The position numbers were made by a program, and so were the translations under genes. Shown here piece after piece: positions 49,486 to 62,100 of a stretch of DNA of 64,000 bases. This stretch comes from Anthopleura xanthogrammica (lineage: Eukaryota > Cnidaria > Anthozoa > Actiniaria > Actiniidae): NCBI GenBank assembly GCA_964019055.1, contig OZ025210.1:13397832-13461831 (forward strand), in the 5' to 3' direction. Position 1 is the first letter of the stretch. The number at the start of each line of letters is the position of its first letter. The notes under the pieces are model-generated. The model saw nothing but the letters and a program-made list of their open reading frames with translations. It searched no databases and was not told the origin of the DNA.

Positions 49486-52400
49486 AGAAGAGAAAAAGAA
49501 AAAGAAGACGATGACGAAGAAGAGAAAGTGGAAAAAGAAAGAGACAACCACTTTTTTAATTTTTCTATTTTATCAATCGCTTTTCTCAATGGTTTCATTT
49601 ACTGATATTGTTGTAGATAACCAGTTTTGAAACAAAAGAAGATTAATTTTTCTGATTATCCCTTTTTTCAATGGGTTTATTAGAATCGAAGTTAATTATT
49701 AAAGTCTTGTAATGTATGATTTTTTTAACCCAGTTTCAATGCGTTTGCAATGGGAAGCAACACCCTTGAAGGAGCATCAGTCAGCAGTCATTTGCTCCAA
49801 GGAGACCCACAGTTTGGTTCAATCAGGAAGCAATCAATGGTGGGAAGCCCCCGCTACCAGATGGATCCCGAATGGTACATCCCACGAGAAAAGATATGCA
49901 TCATCAAGGTACTTGCTTTTTTCAAACCTTGTCATAGCTCTGCCATTTTAGGTATAGTAAACAAACTGGTATACAGCGTCGGGTGCAATGTAAAATCTTA
50001 GACTCATATGTGCATTTCACTGAAGAAGAATGACGCAAGTGAAGTTGGCTTGGCAAACTAAAACTTTTTGTGGCGCTCCCTTTTGATGACTTTTTTTTCA
50101 TTCAATGTTTTATTTCTATATTTTTTACTTTATGTAAATATTGAAGACACTGGTTAAAAAAATTCATCTTCAAGAAATATTACTAGATTACTCGATATTT
50201 TTAAATCTTTAATTTCACTTCGATTATTGTAAGACCACTGAGACTCAGTGTGGCGCTCATAAAGTCATTTTATTATTAATTATTATTATTCTTCAATAAT
50301 TTTGCAAAGCACTTAAGTAGCATCATTGATTCCATTGTATCCATACGACTTCATTCATCTGAAAATAAATTTAATTCAAGTGAAAATAATAAAAAAATCT
50401 TAATTTCATTTACTATTAACCCATTCATTCATTCATTAATTCATTCATTCATTCATGCATGCATGCATGCATTCATTCATTCATTCATTCATTCATTCAT
50501 TCATTCATCCATCCATTCATTCATTCATTCATTCATTCATTCATTCATTCATTCATTCATTCAGTCATCCTTTCACTTATGCGTTTGTCATAAATTTTTG
50601 TTTATTTATTTTTTATTTCTATTTGTTGGTATTTCATGTATTTTGTTTCTGGTTATAGGTTGTTGGTAATGGTGCATTTGGTCTTGTCTACAAGGGACGT
50701 GTACATGGTGTTGGACCAAACACCCTCGGATGGAACCTCGTGGCCATTAAAAGCCCCTACGGTCAGTATACCAAAAATCCATCGTTCGACGACAAGTAAC
50801 CACGACGTCGTGTTAAACAGCTATTATTGTTTTGTTCATCTTATTCAGCTGATGCATCTGATGCTGAAGTGAAAGATTTGATGAAAGAATTCGAGCTCAT
50901 GAAAACGTTGAAGCCACACCCGCACGTGATAAAGCTGTTAGGATGCGGGGAAGACGAAGGTAAGATACATGGATATCGCTGGAGAGATTAGATAAAAAGC
51001 TACATAATACATTTTTATGTTTGCATGTTGTTGTGTGGCATGTGCACGGGTAGTAAATAATTGATGTACTTATCCCTCACATTGCCATGCCAGATCTAAA
51101 TGATGTATTTCATTTACTACATTTAGCAAGGGCGGATCCAGAGGAAGAATCAGGGGGGGGGGGGGGGGGGGGGGGTCCAGACCCCCTGTCATACCTAAGG
51201 TTCCATTGTTTGTTTTATCTTAAAATTTAGTTTTGCCCCAGGTTTGAAGTAAATTTTGTATGAAGTATACATTTGGACAAATTCCCGGATCCGCCCTTGA
51301 TTTAGTCCTTCTAAAGACTGCATTCATTATTGCCAATACATACCATATTCAACAGGTCGTCCATTGGTGATTATCGAGTACGTACCTTTTGGTGATCTCT
51401 TGGGATATCTGAGAAAAAGCAGAGGAGAAAACGATGACTACTATTCTGATCCAGATATCAAGCCCAACACAAGTCTGTCATCTCAACAGCTTCTTCGTTT
51501 TGGTTGGCATACTGCTGACGGCATGGCTTACCTTGCTTCTCAAAAGGTATACGTTTAACAACACCTCTGGACCCCTCCGCCTTGCTTCTCTCCCTTCTAA
51601 TTCCCTGCACTGGAATCCATAGCAAGAGTGGATATCGCTATGACAACATGGATGGAGCAACCCATCACCTAGACATTTGATTATTTGTGTTTTAATACCG
51701 AAGGAAAGGCGTCGCTCTTTAGCCCCCTCCCCCTCTCCTTTAAACCCTCTCATTTCTAGTACTTTTCCTCCTTCCTTTATTACTTATATACTAATAATGA
51801 ATTTGCTTCACCTTTTAGATTCTCCATCGTGACCTTGCAGCTCGTAATGTTCTTGTGGGTGATGGCATGTCCTGTAAGGTCACAGACTTTGGTATGGCGA
51901 AAGATGTCAGCAGTGACGATATCTATATTCGATCAACAGAGGTATCAACCAAATGTTCTCCTTGTTTCATTGTAGTAACAGAGTATAAATTCATTTGAGT
52001 TGGTTTTCTTTATGGTTATCTTGAACATATATGATACACTTTTAATCTAGAAAATGAATGCGTTTTTGAACAATTTCCATTACTGTTTTCATTGGATTTT
52101 CATTAAATATCGTAGGGTCGTCTGCCGGTCAAGTGGACAGCCATCGAGGCACTGACAGGTGGAGGAGAGTACACCACTCAAAGTGATGTGTAAGTGTTCT
52201 AATCTTGTTATAATGAAGAAAAAAATCCATCACTGTTGTTTTTTTTAGGAAAATCAATGAAATTATGCGCATGTTGCTTCAATCCATCCCTCCCTCCCTC
52301 CCTCCCTCCCTCCCTCCCTCCCTCCATCCATCCATCCATCCATCCATCCATCCATCCATCCATCCATCCATCCATCCACATCCATCCATCCATTCGTCCA

Positions 52401-53631
52401 TTCATTCATTCATTCTTTTTTCTTTCTTTGTTCTGTTGCTGTACTATTGTTATTGCTGTGTTTCTTGATGTTGCTGTTTATCAGTCCTTTTTTTTTTTCG
52501 GTATCAAGTTCCAAACGGACCCTACATTGTTGAAATTGTATTATTTTAATATTCTGTAATTTTTTGAACCAAAGTTATCAACCCTGAGCATCATTAAGCC
52601 ATATTTTCTTCATAATTATGCCTCAAAGATTTATACAGTATATGAGATAATACTTTAACCATTTTGGTTTAGGTGGAGTTTTGGAGTTGTCCTGTACGAA
52701 ATCTGCACAATAGGTAAACTAGTTTCCTTTTTTTCAATTAATATATGTATTTTTAGGTTCTATTAATTCCAAAGTTATTTCAAAGCTTAAATACGTAGAT
52801 GCATTCAGTCATATGGTTATAGTCTTATATATTCTATTTTTATTATATTACAATACTATTTTAATTTAGTTTTGTAATCGTTTTACTCGTTATCTCGATA
52901 TTGATATTAAAGCAAGATGCAGTGCAAGTGTTTACTGTAATATGCTCATATAGGTGCTGAGCCGTTCCCAGGGGTTGCTGCTAAGGAAATCCCATTGCAT
53001 ATTGAGGAAGGCTATCGAATGAAGCGACCTGGACACGTAGATCCTGAACTGTAAGTGAAAGCAAAATTGGAGAGTAGATATTTATATTCGAGAAAAGGAA
53101 GAGTAAAGGGGAAAAAAGAAAAAAGAAAGAAAACATCAAAAAGGAGGGGACAAAGAGAGAGACGAAGAGTAGGAATGAAAGAGAGGAAGAAAACAAGGCA
53201 AAAGATTAATGTATTTTTTTCCACAATCTGTAGGTATGACGTAATGATGAGTTGCTGGGAGACAAACCCTGATGACAGGCCAACATTCCCAGAGTTAAAG
53301 GAAACACTCATGAAGTTGGAAGAGGTTCAGTCAAGGGTAAATGATAATTAAAATAAGTTACACTTATTCTGTTGTTGTTGAATGTGGCAAATCAATGTAG
53401 TTCATGCTGCTTATGATGTGTCCCTGTAGAACAATGTTAATTTTTTTATCTTTTGCTATTTATTTTCAGGATTACATCAACCTTAAGGAATGTATGTATC
53501 AAAACGTCAGAGGAAATTTTACTCCAGGAACATTACGACGTGCAGGAAAAGGAGAGACACTGAAGGGATCCGTCCGAGGCAACCCTTATCACATCGGACC
53601 AGGAATACAAGGCCAAGTAACTGCTGTCTAA
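43524..53631 (+). CDS. RTK-B: receptor tyrosine kinase, paralogue of RTK-A (1022 aa)
   Basis: 21 exons: 43524-43590, 45235-45572, 45743-45802, 45901-46074, 46357-46555, 46915-47172, 47310-47564, 47752-48063, 48259-48318, 49001-49141, 49319-49343, 49734-49908, 50659-50761, 50849-50959, 51356-51546, 51819-51941, 52116-52189, 52673-52713, 52954-53050, 53234-53336, 53470-53631; 3069 nt in frame. Intron positions and phases match RTK-A. Signal peptide 1-22; two Ig-like modules (23-155, 156-279); I-set Ig (280-365); second Ig (366-450); FN3 (451-554); TM about 594-612 ([19 protein letters not shown]) then RKRRKAKK; kinase about 687-969 with [21 protein letters not shown] and WSFGV intact; tail with YINL, YQNV. 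The C-terminal tail after YQNV differs from A and is rich in Gly, Arg and Lys. Expected at the plasma membrane as a ligand-activated kinase; ligand unknown. Confidence 0.93.
43591..45234 (+). other. RTK-B intron 1
   Basis: 1.6 kb, AT-rich, no exon seen. Small ORFs at 44662-45031 on both strands have no domain. Confidence 0.5.
48077..48213 (+). repeat. 8-bp minisatellite (TTGGCTTG)n in RTK-B intron 8
   Basis: About 17 perfect units directly after the exon 8 donor (13 nt away). Because 8 is not a multiple of 3, all frames cycle through the same Leu-Ala-Cys-Trp-Leu-Val-Gly pattern, which explains the ORF seen across it. Confidence 0.97.
49439..49486 (+). repeat. (GA)n/(GACA)n compound microsatellite in RTK-B intron 11
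   Basis: GA units followed by five GACA units and then a GAAA-rich tract. Confidence 0.92.
50421..50563 (+). repeat. (ATTC)n microsatellite in RTK-B intron 12
   Basis: ATTC units interrupted by TGCA and CATC. Encodes only Phe-Ile-His-Ser artefact ORFs. Confidence 0.96.
51127..51299. mobile_element. MITE with 13-bp perfect TIR and ATTTAG flanking duplication (RTK-B intron 14)
   Basis: CAAGGGCGGATCC (51127-51139) and GGATCCGCCCTTG (51287-51299) are exact mirrors. Both outer flanks read ATTTAG, a likely target-site duplication. The interior has a run of 23 G (51153-51175). The ends resemble the CAGGGGCGGATCC type of non-autonomous hAT elements, although the flanking repeat is 6 bp rather than 8. 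Confidence 0.85.
52282..52415 (+). repeat. (CCTC)n/(CCAT)n compound microsatellite in RTK-B intron 17
   Basis: CCTC units switch to CCAT and then CATT units, which suggests stepwise mutation of one ancestral tract. Confidence 0.96.
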
Positions 53632-56100
53632 AGTGAAGAAAGCTCGGTTCTTTCTTGACCAACTGGGATTACAAAATATTGTCCTCTTGTCAATTTTTGT
53701 ATTTGATTTGTTGATTGTAACTCGATTATTTTAATAATGTAAATTTACTTAGCAAGGGTCTGAGACTTGAGGACTGCAGGGGGCAGAGATGTGCCCACCA
53801 AATTCACGGAAACTACATTAACCATTTTTTTAGAAGGTTTTAAAACAACAACACTATATCATCTTACACGTATTTACAACTGATGTGCGCAGATTAGCTG
53901 GCGTGAAAATAACCAAAAACATCATGATAAATGATGAGACGCCATTATGATTGTATTTCATTGTATTGATGTTTGTATAATTAATATGAATGATGCCAAT
54001 CATAATATCTCTAATTCGTTAGAGCCCCCTTTTGGTTAATGGAAATCTTACCAACTTAAAAGCCACAAAGCATAACATAGCTATTGTTACATTTTTCATT
54101 GAGATTCACGTTTGAAATAAACTTACATCATTTGATCTCAATTCATTTGTCGTTTCTGGAGAATCCCTCGCAAGTTGAGCTAAACAAACGTGTGGTGCAG
54201 TTGACATTTCACTTTATGTGAAACCTACCTACTGACGCACTCGATTCATTACGAATTTAATTCATTCCCACTTACCTACCTATCTTTAGTTACTATCCTT
54301 TTATGGGAAGAGGAACAAATGTTCCACACCAAGGTTATTCACCATATCTTTCCAAGAATACTTAAGATTTTTAATTACATCACACGTATATCAAGTTGTT
54401 CATATATTTATTTTCGTTGTATATCATTTTCACTACGAAATTCATTTAGAAAATTCTGAAATTCAATTTTTAAATTTTGACATGTTCTAATTAAAAACAT
54501 ATGAAATTTATATAACGCGCACGCTGATTGGCTGGCTACTGTATTATAATAAGGAGAGGGAAACAGTGCAAAATCATCAAAAGAAAATTATAAAAGCTAT
54601 ATTTAAATCAATGCGTATGTCTAAAAAATATTTGACTGTTAAATGAACCATTTTTAGAGTTGCAATAGAAAAAAAAGCAAGCGAAGTTATAGGAACTTAC
54701 TTTCTAGTTTGCTTACATAACCGTAGTTTTGGTTTTTATTACCAACAAGTTGGTCAGACTAAATTCTGGTGAATCTTTTTCGGTTATACCAACAAACATG
54801 GCTTCCATCACTTGATGTTTCTTTCCAATGGGAATGGAAGCAAGCCACCTGATTAGAGACGCGCGCGCCTTTTACTATTGTATTGGTTGAGTAAAACTAT
54901 ATAGTGAAAGCTTATGATACACTACACTTTTCATTTGAGAAGCGTTGTTGAGAAAGCATGCATTTTTTGAAATCACATTTTAAGAATTAACTATCGCATT
55001 TTTTTGGAATTGCTTACTATCGAATGTTTTTGCGAAATCCATGGTCGTGGACAACTGGAGTTGTCTTGCAAAAATTGTGTTAAAAATATTTTCCAAGACA
55101 ATCGATTCGAGATCTGTCTAGTCTTTTCAAACCAACAAAAGCTTGAAGTTGGCACATTCCAAGCTTCCAGCCGTTTAATTTCATCAATTTACAACCACTG
55201 CAAGAATGCATCCCGCATTTTCTTTCTTTTTCAAACTATTTATTGCCTGATTGCAATGGTAAGACAATTGGTGCTACATAGCTCAGCAAGATAACTACGA
55301 AGGGATTCTGGTAGTGGCAGTAAATTACGATATACTGAATGGTAATAAATGCGTTTCTACAATGTTTGATTATCGATATTAGCCATTCCGAGGTCGAGAA
55401 AAAACAAGGGTACATTTTTTTCAAGATGGCGTCTATTCTTTTCCCTAAAACAGTCACATAGTGCACTGCAATGACAACTCGACTCGGGTTCTTCTTTAAC
55501 CTCAAAAAGGCTAGTATACCTTCCATTTACAATTGATAAAAATGATTGTTGAGTATTATGTGCGTACAGGAGTCAGAGCATAAAAGAAAAAGAGCCAATA
55601 AATATATACAGGTGATCATGAGGTGGTAATGATAGATAACGTAATGTCTATTTGTTCAGAAGCACTTGAATACAACTTGTCTTCTATAAAATTGATCTTT
55701 GCAGCGTATTTGTTGCTACCTCATAGATTCAGGTGTCATATTGGCTCACAAAAATACATAAACAAAAACATTTTATAGACATACCACCAAAAACAACAAA
55801 TAAACAACAGACAAAAACAAAACAAAACAGAGCAAAATGTCGATATTGGAGGGTGGGTAGAGTTATGTTTTGCATCCTCAGAAATATCTATCACTTTGGA
55901 TAACACTGGGAAGATATCGAAGGTATTGAAGTCTGACTTCTGTCGAAAATATTACATAAAATATTTGATTGATAAATTTGTTCAACTTCAAAAATTGTGA
56001 TTGTCGAATTTAAAAAGTAGTAATGGGGTTCAAGTCTGACTCCTGTGTATATATCAAAAACAGTACAAGTAAGATTTGATTACAAATTCCGTGAGGTGCT
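53632..56100. other. Interval between convergent RTK-B and RTK-C
   Basis: Contains the 3' UTRs of both genes. No confident exon. Near 54515-54545 an ACGCGCACGCTGATTGGCTG stretch, and near 54785 ACAAACATGGCTTCCATCAC, look like dispersed-repeat fragments. ORFs at 55004-55294 (+) and 55236-55526 (-) show no recognisable domain. Confidence 0.5.
54116..54121 (+). terminator. Candidate polyadenylation signal of RTK-B
   Basis: AATAAA about 485 nt after the RTK-B stop, with a T-rich stretch downstream. AT-rich DNA contains many chance hexamers, so this is only the most plausible one. Confidence 0.3.
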
Positions 56101-59100
56101 CTAAACAGCAGTTCCAACATTGCTGGCACTATGGGAGATCTCGGGTCCCATATGATAAACATTGCTCTTTGCTGCTCCCTTGCTTGATCCAGATGCCTTC
56201 CCTATCGATCCCAAGAAGGATTTTCGCTTTGGGACCTTAACTTGGCCATTTGCGCTAACATTCTGATACAAGCATTCGGAGAGATTTATGTAATCCTAAA
56301 AGAAATATGAATTCAATAAATAAGGAATAATATTTGGGATTGATTAGTGAAGGTTTGTTAGTGTTTACCCTTGATTGGACTTCTTCCAGCTTTATGAGTG
56401 TTTCTTTCAGTTCTGGGAAAGTTGGTCTGTCATCAGGGTTTGTCTCCCAACAGCTCATCATGACGTCATACCTTGAAGACAATGAGATCGTTAAGTAAAT
56501 TTCAAATTAATAATAAAAATATAAAGGAGTGGAATTGGTTGATAGTTGATTGCTAGACCCTTAACAGCGAATCATATTACAGATGCCAGCAAAGGCTTTT
56601 TGGATAATTCGTGTAGTCTCCTGAGAGCCTTTGCGCAACCATTTTTTTCTTTCACTTTTGGCGCAGAGGGAAAAAAAATCAATAGGCACATATATGACTT
56701 TTATGCTGAATCACGTATAATAATCACAACGGAAACTATTGGCGTCAAGAGGAAAAATTAAATATTTGGCACAAAGCAATTTTGTTTCATGCCGAATGAT
56801 TTGTAATAACCACATTTGTCTTGTTAGTCACGTATCGTATCTCTCGACTCTTATCTAACAATATGAATTTATAGTTTGTATTCTAGATCTTACAATTCTG
56901 GATCAACGTGGCCAGGGCGTGGCATTCGAAACCCATCATCTAGACGCTGTGGGATCTCCTTTCCGTTCAGACCAGCATATGGGTCAGCACCTGATATTGA
57001 TAATCATGTATTCATTAATATTTGTCGGATAAAAAGCTGTTTTTAGAATAAAACAATATAGTTAAGCGCAAATTGTTGATTTTTTTTTTAATTGCAAAAC
57101 AAAGTATATTTGTTAGTTTACCAATAGTGCAGATTTCGTAAAGGACAACACCAAAGCTCCACCTAATTAGGAAAAAAAGTGATAATATATGATTAGTAAC
57201 ACATTATGATTATTATATATCATCCATCGATGTTAGACAACTCAATGGTGACTTCGTGCCATTCACACCGTGCTTACATATTATATATTATAAGTTTAAC
57301 CAAATATTTTAAACTTACACATCACTCTGCGTGGTGTACTCGCCACTTCCAGTGAGTGCCTCAATAGCAGTCCACTTCACTGGTAAACGACCCTATTAAT
57401 TAAACGAAAATCACACATTTTCTTAGATGATGTAAGAAGAAAGAAAAAACATCATTGCTTCACCATCCCTCTCTTCCCCGATTCACACCATTTATCACAG
57501 AACAACAAACACAGAAAACTGCTTTCTCAATGATACAAACTAGCAAGCTTACTCTCATGATTTATATGTGAATGATTTATTTATTGAGCAAAACCAACCT
57601 CTGTAGTTCGCACGTAGATATCGTCATTGCTGACGTCCTTCGCCATGCCGAAGTCCGTCACTTTACAGGACAGGCCCTCGCCGACAAGAACATTGCGAGC
57701 AGCAAGATCACGATGGATAATCTTAATTAAAAAAAAGAAGAATCAACATTAACCAATGAAGTTTACGATGAATAACTAGTAAGTAGAGTAATGGTACCTT
57801 TTCTGAAGCAAGGTAAGCCATGCCGTCAGCAACATGCCAGCCAAAACGAAGAAGCTGTTGAGATGACAGATTTGTGTTGGGCTTGATTTCTGGATCAGAA
57901 TAATAGTCATCGTTTTCTCCTCTGCTCTTCCTCAGATATCCCAAGAGATCGCCAAAGGGTACATACTCAATAACCACCAATGGGCGACCTGATTTTAGAT
58001 AGGATAGGATCAAAAAATAAATAGATACAAGAGAAATATTCTTGGCCAGAACCAAAATAAATAAGAAAAGTGTGAGAATGGAAAATAGTTTGATAAAGAC
58101 GGGGAAAAAATAGATATGAATTATGCCATTCATCCGTAATTGTTGACAACCTTTTCAGATTAAAATTTTCATTTTAGAGACGTCCACAGAAGCTGAGTTG
58201 TCGTATGAAGACTTTCAATAGCCCTTAATGTATAGGTGCATGGAAAATAAATAAGAAACTGGTGCATTGTCTTCATGATGCTAGAGCGATTTTACTTGGC
58301 CCATGAATGAATAACAAATTAGTTAGTAGTAGAAAATTCCTTTATCTTCACCTTATTTTCTCACTAGCTATACATTTTTCTTTCACGGACAAAGTACAGT
58401 CTTTCTAGTTTAAATCACATTAGCTTGACTCTCACCCTAGGTGTATTATATTATATAGTATATGTATTAATCTTTCATATATAATTTTTCTTATTGGCGA
58501 TTAACTAGGGGTTGGGTTAGTTGGGATATTCTTATTGGGTGGGACGTTGGTGTACTGTATTGTAAAGGGGACTTCGTGTCCTATATTATACAACACCTGC
58601 TCTATGGGCAAATCTTGAAAATAAAAAATAAATAAAAAATAAATAAAAAAATGAATGTGTTCTGGTAAATTAAAAGTCGTAAATGATTGGGTGGATTGCA
58701 TTTAATAATACGATTCGGGGAAAAAAAGCATATTTTTTTTATTTACCTTCGTCTTCCCCACATCCCAAGAGCTTTATCACGTGTGGGTGTGGCTTTAGTG
58801 TCTTCAGAAGCTCAAATTCTTTCATTAGATCTCTTATTTCTGCGTCTGTTGCATCAGCTGCAGAAAAATAAGCATAATAGATAACATAATCAGTTCGAAA
58901 CATTCATTATATTTCCAATTTCTGACATCTTCTCACTTAAGGAAACATGCTGTGACATATTGATAAAAATTTAAGAAATCCGATAATGTGATTTTGGCAA
59001 AGGGCATGCATTTTTCTTTTTCTTCTTTTTTCTTCTTTTTTTTTTTCTTCCTCCTTTTTGCCTTTTTGCCTCCTTTTTTCCACGGTTAAGTAGCTCTTTT

Positions 59101-62100
59101 AGGATTTCTTGAAACATACGCCGATACTTACCATAAGGGCTTTTGATAGCCACCAAGTTCCATCCAACAGTATTTGGTCCTTTCCCGTGGACACGGCCCT
59201 TATATACGAGACCAAACGCTCCGTTACCAATAACCTGTTGATCAAAAAATATTATATATTCATAACATCCTTATATTCTTTTAGCAAAATGTCGCTATTT
59301 ACACCTCGCAATAACACTAAACCTCAGTGAGGGAATTTGAACATTCATGCGATCGACTGAGGGAGGACAAAGAATTTCTATAACTTCACTACCTGGGATT
59401 AGGTGACCAAACCTCTTTGCATATCGGGTGTGCATTTAAAGCAAATTTTTACTTTGTTACCTTGAGAATGCATATCTTTTCTCTTGGTATGTTCCAGTCA
59501 GGATCCATCTGATAACAGGGGCTTCCTACCATAGACTGCTTCCTGGATCGAGATCCTAGTAACTTGTCATTAACTGAAGCGTCTCCCCAGATATTGCCTT
59601 CCATCGCCATTGCTTCCCCAAAACTGATGATAATATGAAACCATTTTGTTTATCCATGTATATGCCAAATAATGTTTTTAAATTACCTCAAAAAATATCT
59701 CAATATGTTTTATACAATACGCCATGCTATATGCCAAGCCATATTTTATAGTATACTAAACTCAATAAGTAAGAAAATCAAATAAAGTGCCGCAACTACA
59801 GGATTTTTCCAATTGATTGTAAAATTATAAGAAGTTGAAAAATTTTTCTTCCGATTTGATAACACGTATTATTGAGCTTTCATCTAATGTTTCACCTAAT
59901 GCATACTAGTATGCCAGAATGTTGTTGTAAAACCTACCTGAAATGTCTTGGATCACCCCGATTTTCTACAAAAGGGAAAGAAAGAATGTTGGTGAGTAAA
60001 AAGAGATGTGTCTTGATTTTATCCAATTATGGGAACTACACCAAAATATTCTAAAGAACTGTTTCTGAATATTTTTTTGATGATGATGTCAGTTTCGGTA
60101 TTTCGAAACGTCAGACTTTCTCATTGCTAGTTTTTTTGTTAAAAGCACCAAGAAAGCAACTTGAATTAGAATTAAAAATATATAGAGATTTAATTAAACA
60201 CACCTCTCTTGTCTCGTTTTCTTCTGCGTTTGTGCACAATTATAGCAAAGACCACTGCAATTACTGCTAGAGCAATAACTGGTACAATGTATACCATCAC
60301 GCTAACACTTGATGTGCCGCCGTCCTTATCTCCTTTTCTGGCTGCAGCTTACAACAGAACAGTGAAACAAACATAAAATGAGTAGGTATTAAACATTATA
60401 CATTGCATCTATGTGCATCTATATACCATGTTTGTGAGAGCTGATGAATCGATATTTTGCTTGAAAAGCTCATTTAATTGCCTTTACACAATTCACATAC
60501 GCCAGAGCTGAGGAGCTGAGTCACAAAATGTAGTAGATCATTCCCCCAGTAAATATGATGATAAATAGAAAATAATCTAACCTGCTACGACTTTCTTCGT
60601 TGCTTGTGGTTTCACAGTGCTGACTTCTTCGTCTGGTTTTGGTTCTGATAAAGAGTGCAAAATATTTGGATGACATTAAATGTGGTCATTCCTGTAATTC
60701 TAGCCATGCATTCAAGGGAAGATTCTATTCAATTTATTTTCTCGTCCTCTCTTGCGCAACCGTTAAACAAATAAACGGATCAAATAATCCTGTTTTTTGA
60801 AATGTGGACATTTCACATAATAGAGATAATCTCATAACTGTCTTTGAAGATGCCCAATTATTGACCTATGCTGCTAAGATGCAATGTTTTGTTTTAATTG
60901 CTCGCTTTTACTTTGAATGCATGTAACGATATTTTTTTATCTTGAATAAACTATGCATGTAAAAACATTACACCAAATCGAGTGAAAGTATCTAAGGACG
61001 GATCGGAACTGCGTGGGAGAAAAAAAACCAACCTTTTCCAATAGTAACAATACAAGAGTTATCCTGATCAAGTTTACTTTCCCCATATATATTCCAAGCA
61101 GTGACACTAAATTCAAACGTTGTCTGCCATTGGAGCTTAAACTTGTGCCATGTTCTTGTATGAGTGACATTTTCATTGCTCCATACTCCTCTCATAAAGT
61201 TGTTCTTTAGCATACGATGTTTGACTGTGTAGACAAAGACAGGTGCTCCTCCGTCATCTTTCGGGGCCAGCCAATGGAAGATAGCAACTCGACTTATTCT
61301 TGTGTCTGCACGTTTTTCGCAGTCAACTCGTGGAACAGATGGTGGTCCTATCAGCCAAAAGTCAAAATTATTTTTAAAAAGGCTTAAAACAAAATACAAG
61401 TTCATTAGTCTCACACGCTAGAAGTTGTTTATCCAAGTTGCTGAATCCCACTAAGTTGAACTAGCTATAGCTATGGAGATATATAACTATTGGACATCTA
61501 TATGTCAAAGAATATACAACACATCCCTTCATCAATGGTTTCTATTTTATCAAAAATATTCTAATTAATTTTAGCCTGTTATCAGCTTTATGAAGTTCTA
61601 ATAATGAGTGAGGAACGTTTTTTTCATGAATCATCAAAGGGGGCTTTGTAAACAAGCAGTAATTCATTTCCTTTTGAGCGTGGCTGTAATGTTGTTGTTT
61701 TGTTATTGTAAAGGACCACCTTTAAGGTTTTCATCGATGTATATTTTGATACCAGGTACTCCATGTGGCCAAACAAATATTTCAGCAACAAATTTACATC
61801 ACTTACCAACTTGTTGCAGCACAAAAGTTACATTGTCCTTCCCAATAGAGTTCGAAGCCTTACATGTATAGTTTGCATAATCAAATGCATTTGAAATGAA
61901 AATGTATAGCTCGTGAGTGCCGCGTTTCTCAAGAATCCCGTTTGCAAACCATTCGATTGTTGCTTCTGGGTTAGCAGTCACAGGGCATCTGAGCCAAATT
62001 CCTCTTCCAATGGGGACACGCACAATTTGAGTGTTACTTGAAACATTGATGATAGGCGCGTCTAGAAACAAAACAAATTAATTTACTTTACTTATTTTAT

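Noticed and set aside
55004..55294. 96-aa ORF between RTK-B and RTK-C
   Set aside because: Cys-containing and superficially protein-like, but no known domain, no signal peptide and no clear splice partners.
61608..61871. Plus-strand ORF opposite the RTK-C second Ig exon
   Set aside because: Shadow of the minus-strand Ig exon at 62061-61807.
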